DNA from: Kumtagia sp963829135
GTDB taxonomy: Bacteria; Pseudomonadota; Alphaproteobacteria; Rhizobiales; Rhizobiaceae
Direction: 5' to 3'
Length of the DNA stretch: 64,000 nucleotides
Assembly: GCA_963829135.1 (NCBI GenBank)
Contig: CAWHHO010000006.1
Span: forward strand, 496,001 to 560,000
Shown: positions 62,323-64,000 of the stretch, in pieces
How positions within the stretch are numbered: position 1 is the stretch's first letter
How the letters are laid out: each line of letters starts with the position of its first letter
The notes under the pieces: generated by a model
Databases searched by the model: none
What the model was told of the DNA's origin: nothing
The model's input: the letters and a program-made list of their open reading frames with translations, nothing else
Program-made: the position numbers and the translations under genes

Positions 62323-62949
62323 ATGACGAGCTCGCAAACGGTCCGTTTCCGCCTATCGGTACTCTCCGCAGGCGTTGTCGGATTGCTCGCTACCGGTCTT
62401 GCTCCGGCATCGGCACAGCAGCAGCAGCCACCGCAGGGCTGGTTCAAGGCTTGTACCAAGCAGGAAGCGGTCGATATCTGCAACGTTCAGAATATCATCA
62501 CGGCTTCGAACGGACAGCTCGTAACCGGAATCAGTCTGATCGAGATCAAGGGCAAGGTGAACCGGAAAGTGTTTCAGGTAACGGTTCCGACCGGTCGTCT
62601 CGTGCCGCCCGGCATCGGGGTGCAGATCAACGGTGGGAAGGCTCAAAAGCTTGACTACGTCGTGTGCTTCCCCGACCGCTGCGTCGCGGAGGCTCCTCTG
62701 GACGACAAACTTGTTGCTGCACTGAAGAAGGGCGCGGACTTGACGCTCACGTCAGTGAATTTTCAGAATCAGCCCAATCCCGTGAAGGCGTCCTTACAGG
62801 GCTTCACGGGGGCTTACGACGGTCCTGCGCTGCAGCCGGCCGACATCGAAAAGCGCCAGCAGGACGTCAAGGATTTCGTGAATAAGAACAGCGAAGAACT
62901 AGCGAAAAAGCTGAAGGAAGCTCAGGAGAGCGCTAAGACGGCCAACTGA
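62323..62949 (+). CDS. invasion-associated locus B (IalB) family protein
   Basis: 208 residues. Signal peptide MTSSQTVRFRLSVLSAGVVG through APASAQ, cleaved after ASA; then QQQQPPQGWFKACTKQEAVDICNV, LVTGISLIEIKGKVNRKVFQ, PTGRLVPPGIGVQINGG, DYVVCFPDRCVAEAPLDDKL and a charged coiled-coil-like tail (KRQQDVKDFVNKNSEELAKK). Four cysteines probably form two periplasmic disulfides. Bartonella IalB helps erythrocyte invasion, but relatives occur in free-living rhizobia, so no pathogenic role should be inferred. ATG 62323 follows AGAGGACAAAGACAAG. A strong terminator follows. Confidence 0.9.
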   Translation: MTSSQTVRFRLSVLSAGVVGLLATGLAPASAQQQQPPQGWFKACTKQEAVDICNVQNIITASNGQLVTGISLIEIKGKVNRKVFQVTVPTGRLVPPGIGVQINGGKAQKLDYVVCFPDRCVAEAPLDDKLVAALKKGADLTLTSVNFQNQPNPVKASLQGFTGAYDGPALQPADIEKRQQDVKDFVNKNSEELAKKLKEAQESAKTAN

Positions 62950-62971
62950 CCGGCGCGCCCCTCACTTAAGG

Positions 62972-63000
62972 AAAAAGCGGAGCAAATGCTCCGCTTTTTT
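62972..63000. terminator. bidirectional rho-independent terminator between ialB and hspQ
   Basis: AAGCGGAG - CAAATG - CTCCGCTT followed by TTTT; the left flank AAAAA gives a T-run on the minus strand too. It serves convergent ialB (stop 62949) and hspQ (stop 63022). Confidence 0.92.
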
Positions 63001-63021
63001 GCATTTGGATGTGCACGAAAG

Positions 63022-63354
63022 TCAGTGCATCAACTGGGGTTTTGGCTGATAGCGCCCATCCGACGTAACATCGAACATCTCGCCCAGTTGGGGATGCCGA
63101 ACAGGTTCGCCAGTCTCGTCCTCAAGCAGGTTCTGCTCCGACACGTAGGCGATGTATTCGGAATCGGCGTTTTCCGCAAAGAGATGGTAGAAGGGTTGAT
63201 CTCTGTCCGGACGCACCTCGGTCGGAATCGACTGATACCATTCTTCGGTGTTGTTGAATTCGGGGTCGATATCGAAAATCACGCCGCGAAATGGGAACAA
63301 CCGGTGGCGCACCACCTGCCCAATCGTGAACTTCGCTGCCTTGGTACTGGACAT
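63022..63354 (-). CDS. hspQ: heat shock protein HspQ (YccV-like hemimethylated-DNA-binding fold)
   Basis: 110 residues, YccV/HspQ family: AAKFTIGQVVRHRLFPFRGV, IFDIDPEFNNTEEWYQSIP, FYHLFAENADSEYIAYVSEQ, NLLEDETGEPVRHPQL. In gamma-proteobacteria HspQ is a heat-induced protein that binds DnaA or acts as a Lon protease specificity factor. Start ATG 63354 (MSSTKAAKF) with CAGGG upstream; an in-frame ATG at 63375 is less likely. Shares a terminator with ialB. Confidence 0.9.
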   Translation of the reverse strand: MSSTKAAKFTIGQVVRHRLFPFRGVIFDIDPEFNNTEEWYQSIPTEVRPDRDQPFYHLFAENADSEYIAYVSEQNLLEDETGEPVRHPQLGEMFDVTSDGRYQPKPQLMH

Positions 63355-63461
63355 GTTTACAAACCCTGCCCGCATATGTGGCGCAACAAGCGCGCAATTT
63401 CAATCCGCCTGCCTGCTACCCTTGCGGCAGGTTGTGTGAACCGAACTCCCCGGCAGACAGA

Positions 63462-64000
63462 ATGTACGACGTTATCGGTCTCGTCATACCGTTCTTTGGG
63501 CTGATCCTTGCAGGTTTCGTGGTTGCGCGCCTGACCCGCCAGCCGCTTGAAGCACTCGGATGGATGAACACATTCATCATTTATCTGGCTTTACCGGCAC
63601 TGTTTTTTCAGCTTCTATCGAAGACGCCGATCGAACAGTTGACCGCCTGGGGCTATATCTTCGGCGCGGTGTTCGCGACCTTCACGATTTTTTTGGCGAT
63701 GTTTGGCGGTTCGCAGATCCTGTCGCACGAGGGGATCGCCGCATCGACCATGAAAGCCCTTGCGGCTGCCTATGGCAATATCGGCTACATGGGACCGGGC
63801 ATCGCCTTGCTGGCGTTGGGCGAGGAAGCCGCTGTTCCGGTTGCGCTGGTGTTCTGCTTCGAAAACATCATGCACTTCACAATAGCGCCTATGATGATGG
63901 CCCTCGCCGGGAGTGCGCGCGGATCGGCCGCTGGCCAGGCCGCTGAGGTTGTTCGCAAGATCGTCCTCCATCCATTCATCATTGCGACGTCGCTGGGCGT
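63462..64000 (+). CDS. AEC-family auxin-efflux-carrier-like transporter (partial)
   Basis: The frame is open from ATG 63462 to the window edge (about 179 residues of an expected 310). MYDVIGLVIPFFGLILAGFV, ARLTRQPLEALGWMNTFIIY, ALPALFFQLLS, TFTIFLAMFGGS, AAAYGNIGYMGPGIALLALG and ALVFCFENIMHFTIAPMMMA are the first membrane helices of the AEC (auxin efflux carrier/malonate transporter) family, including the conserved N-I-G-Y-M-G-P turn. Inner membrane; substrates of bacterial members are small organic acids where known. The C-terminal half lies outside the window. Confidence 0.85.
   Translation, partial: MYDVIGLVIPFFGLILAGFVVARLTRQPLEALGWMNTFIIYLALPALFFQLLSKTPIEQLTAWGYIFGAVFATFTIFLAMFGGSQILSHEGIAASTMKALAAAYGNIGYMGPGIALLALGEEAAVPVALVFCFENIMHFTIAPMMMALAGSARGSAAGQAAEVVRKIVLHPFIIATSLG

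Noticed and set aside
1..64000. CRISPR arrays, prophage or insertion-sequence transposases
   Set aside because: No regularly spaced repeats, phage structural genes, integrase or transposase reading frames were seen on either strand.

Overview
The window reads as a chromosomal segment of a Hyphomicrobiales (Rhizobiales) alphaproteobacterium, most likely of the Mesorhizobium/Phyllobacterium type. The signs are the high-GC coding style, the rhizobial glycerol operon (glpR-D-S-T-P-Q-U-V-K), IalB and BA14K family proteins, a LexA box of the alphaproteobacterial direct-repeat form in front of uvrA, and the gyrA-coaD-ppi-ppi-queA-tgt and glmU-glmS / recG-sdhE-mfd neighbourhoods. I cannot resolve the genus.

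Layout. 1-9.5 kb: an uncharacterised carbohydrate locus with an FGGY kinase, a SIS isomerase and a creatininase-like hydrolase on +, an ABC importer (two permeases and a Tat-type binding protein) on -, then the importer ATPase, a FucU/RbsD mutarotase and a ribokinase-like kinase on +. 9.5-15.8 kb: an SDR, an LtaS-like alkaline-phosphatase-fold transferase coupled to a KpsS-like capsule protein, a DUF72 protein, a Phd/PIN toxin-antitoxin pair whose antitoxin looks duplicated, and a broken BrnT-like gene. 15.8-30.5 kb: housekeeping genes (uvrA, ssb, marC, gyrA, TPR-methyltransferase, coaD, two cyclophilins, queA, tgt). 30.6-36 kb: a decayed ParE-like toxin, a DUF4864 protein, and the ATP-grasp / alpha-E / transglutaminase / Anbu-protease operon, interrupted by a four-helix-bundle (IVP-type) gene flanked by inverted repeats. 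36-46.8 kb: the complete glycerol uptake and catabolism regulon. 46.8-64 kb: BA14K protein, tRNA-Lys(UUU), ccdA, glmU, glmS, a DUF2272 gene with lower GC, a DUF502 protein, recG, sdhE, mfd, a FrnE-like DsbA protein, a YejA-like peptide-binding protein, ialB, hspQ and the start of an AEC transporter.

Genes working together: in the glycerol cluster GlpV, GlpP, GlpQ, GlpS and GlpT import glycerol, GlpK phosphorylates it, GlpD oxidises it and GlpR represses. QueA and Tgt serve queuosine tRNA modification; GlmS and GlmU make UDP-GlcNAc; UvrA, Mfd, RecG and Ssb are DNA repair and replication proteins.

A caution for every reader: at least a dozen genes, including housekeeping ones (uvrA, recG, glpS), are broken by single-base insertions or deletions, mostly at short homopolymers. 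This looks like an unpolished or low-coverage assembly. Toxin genes that appear decayed may therefore be intact in the organism. Where a gene is split I give the full span that rejoins both frames.
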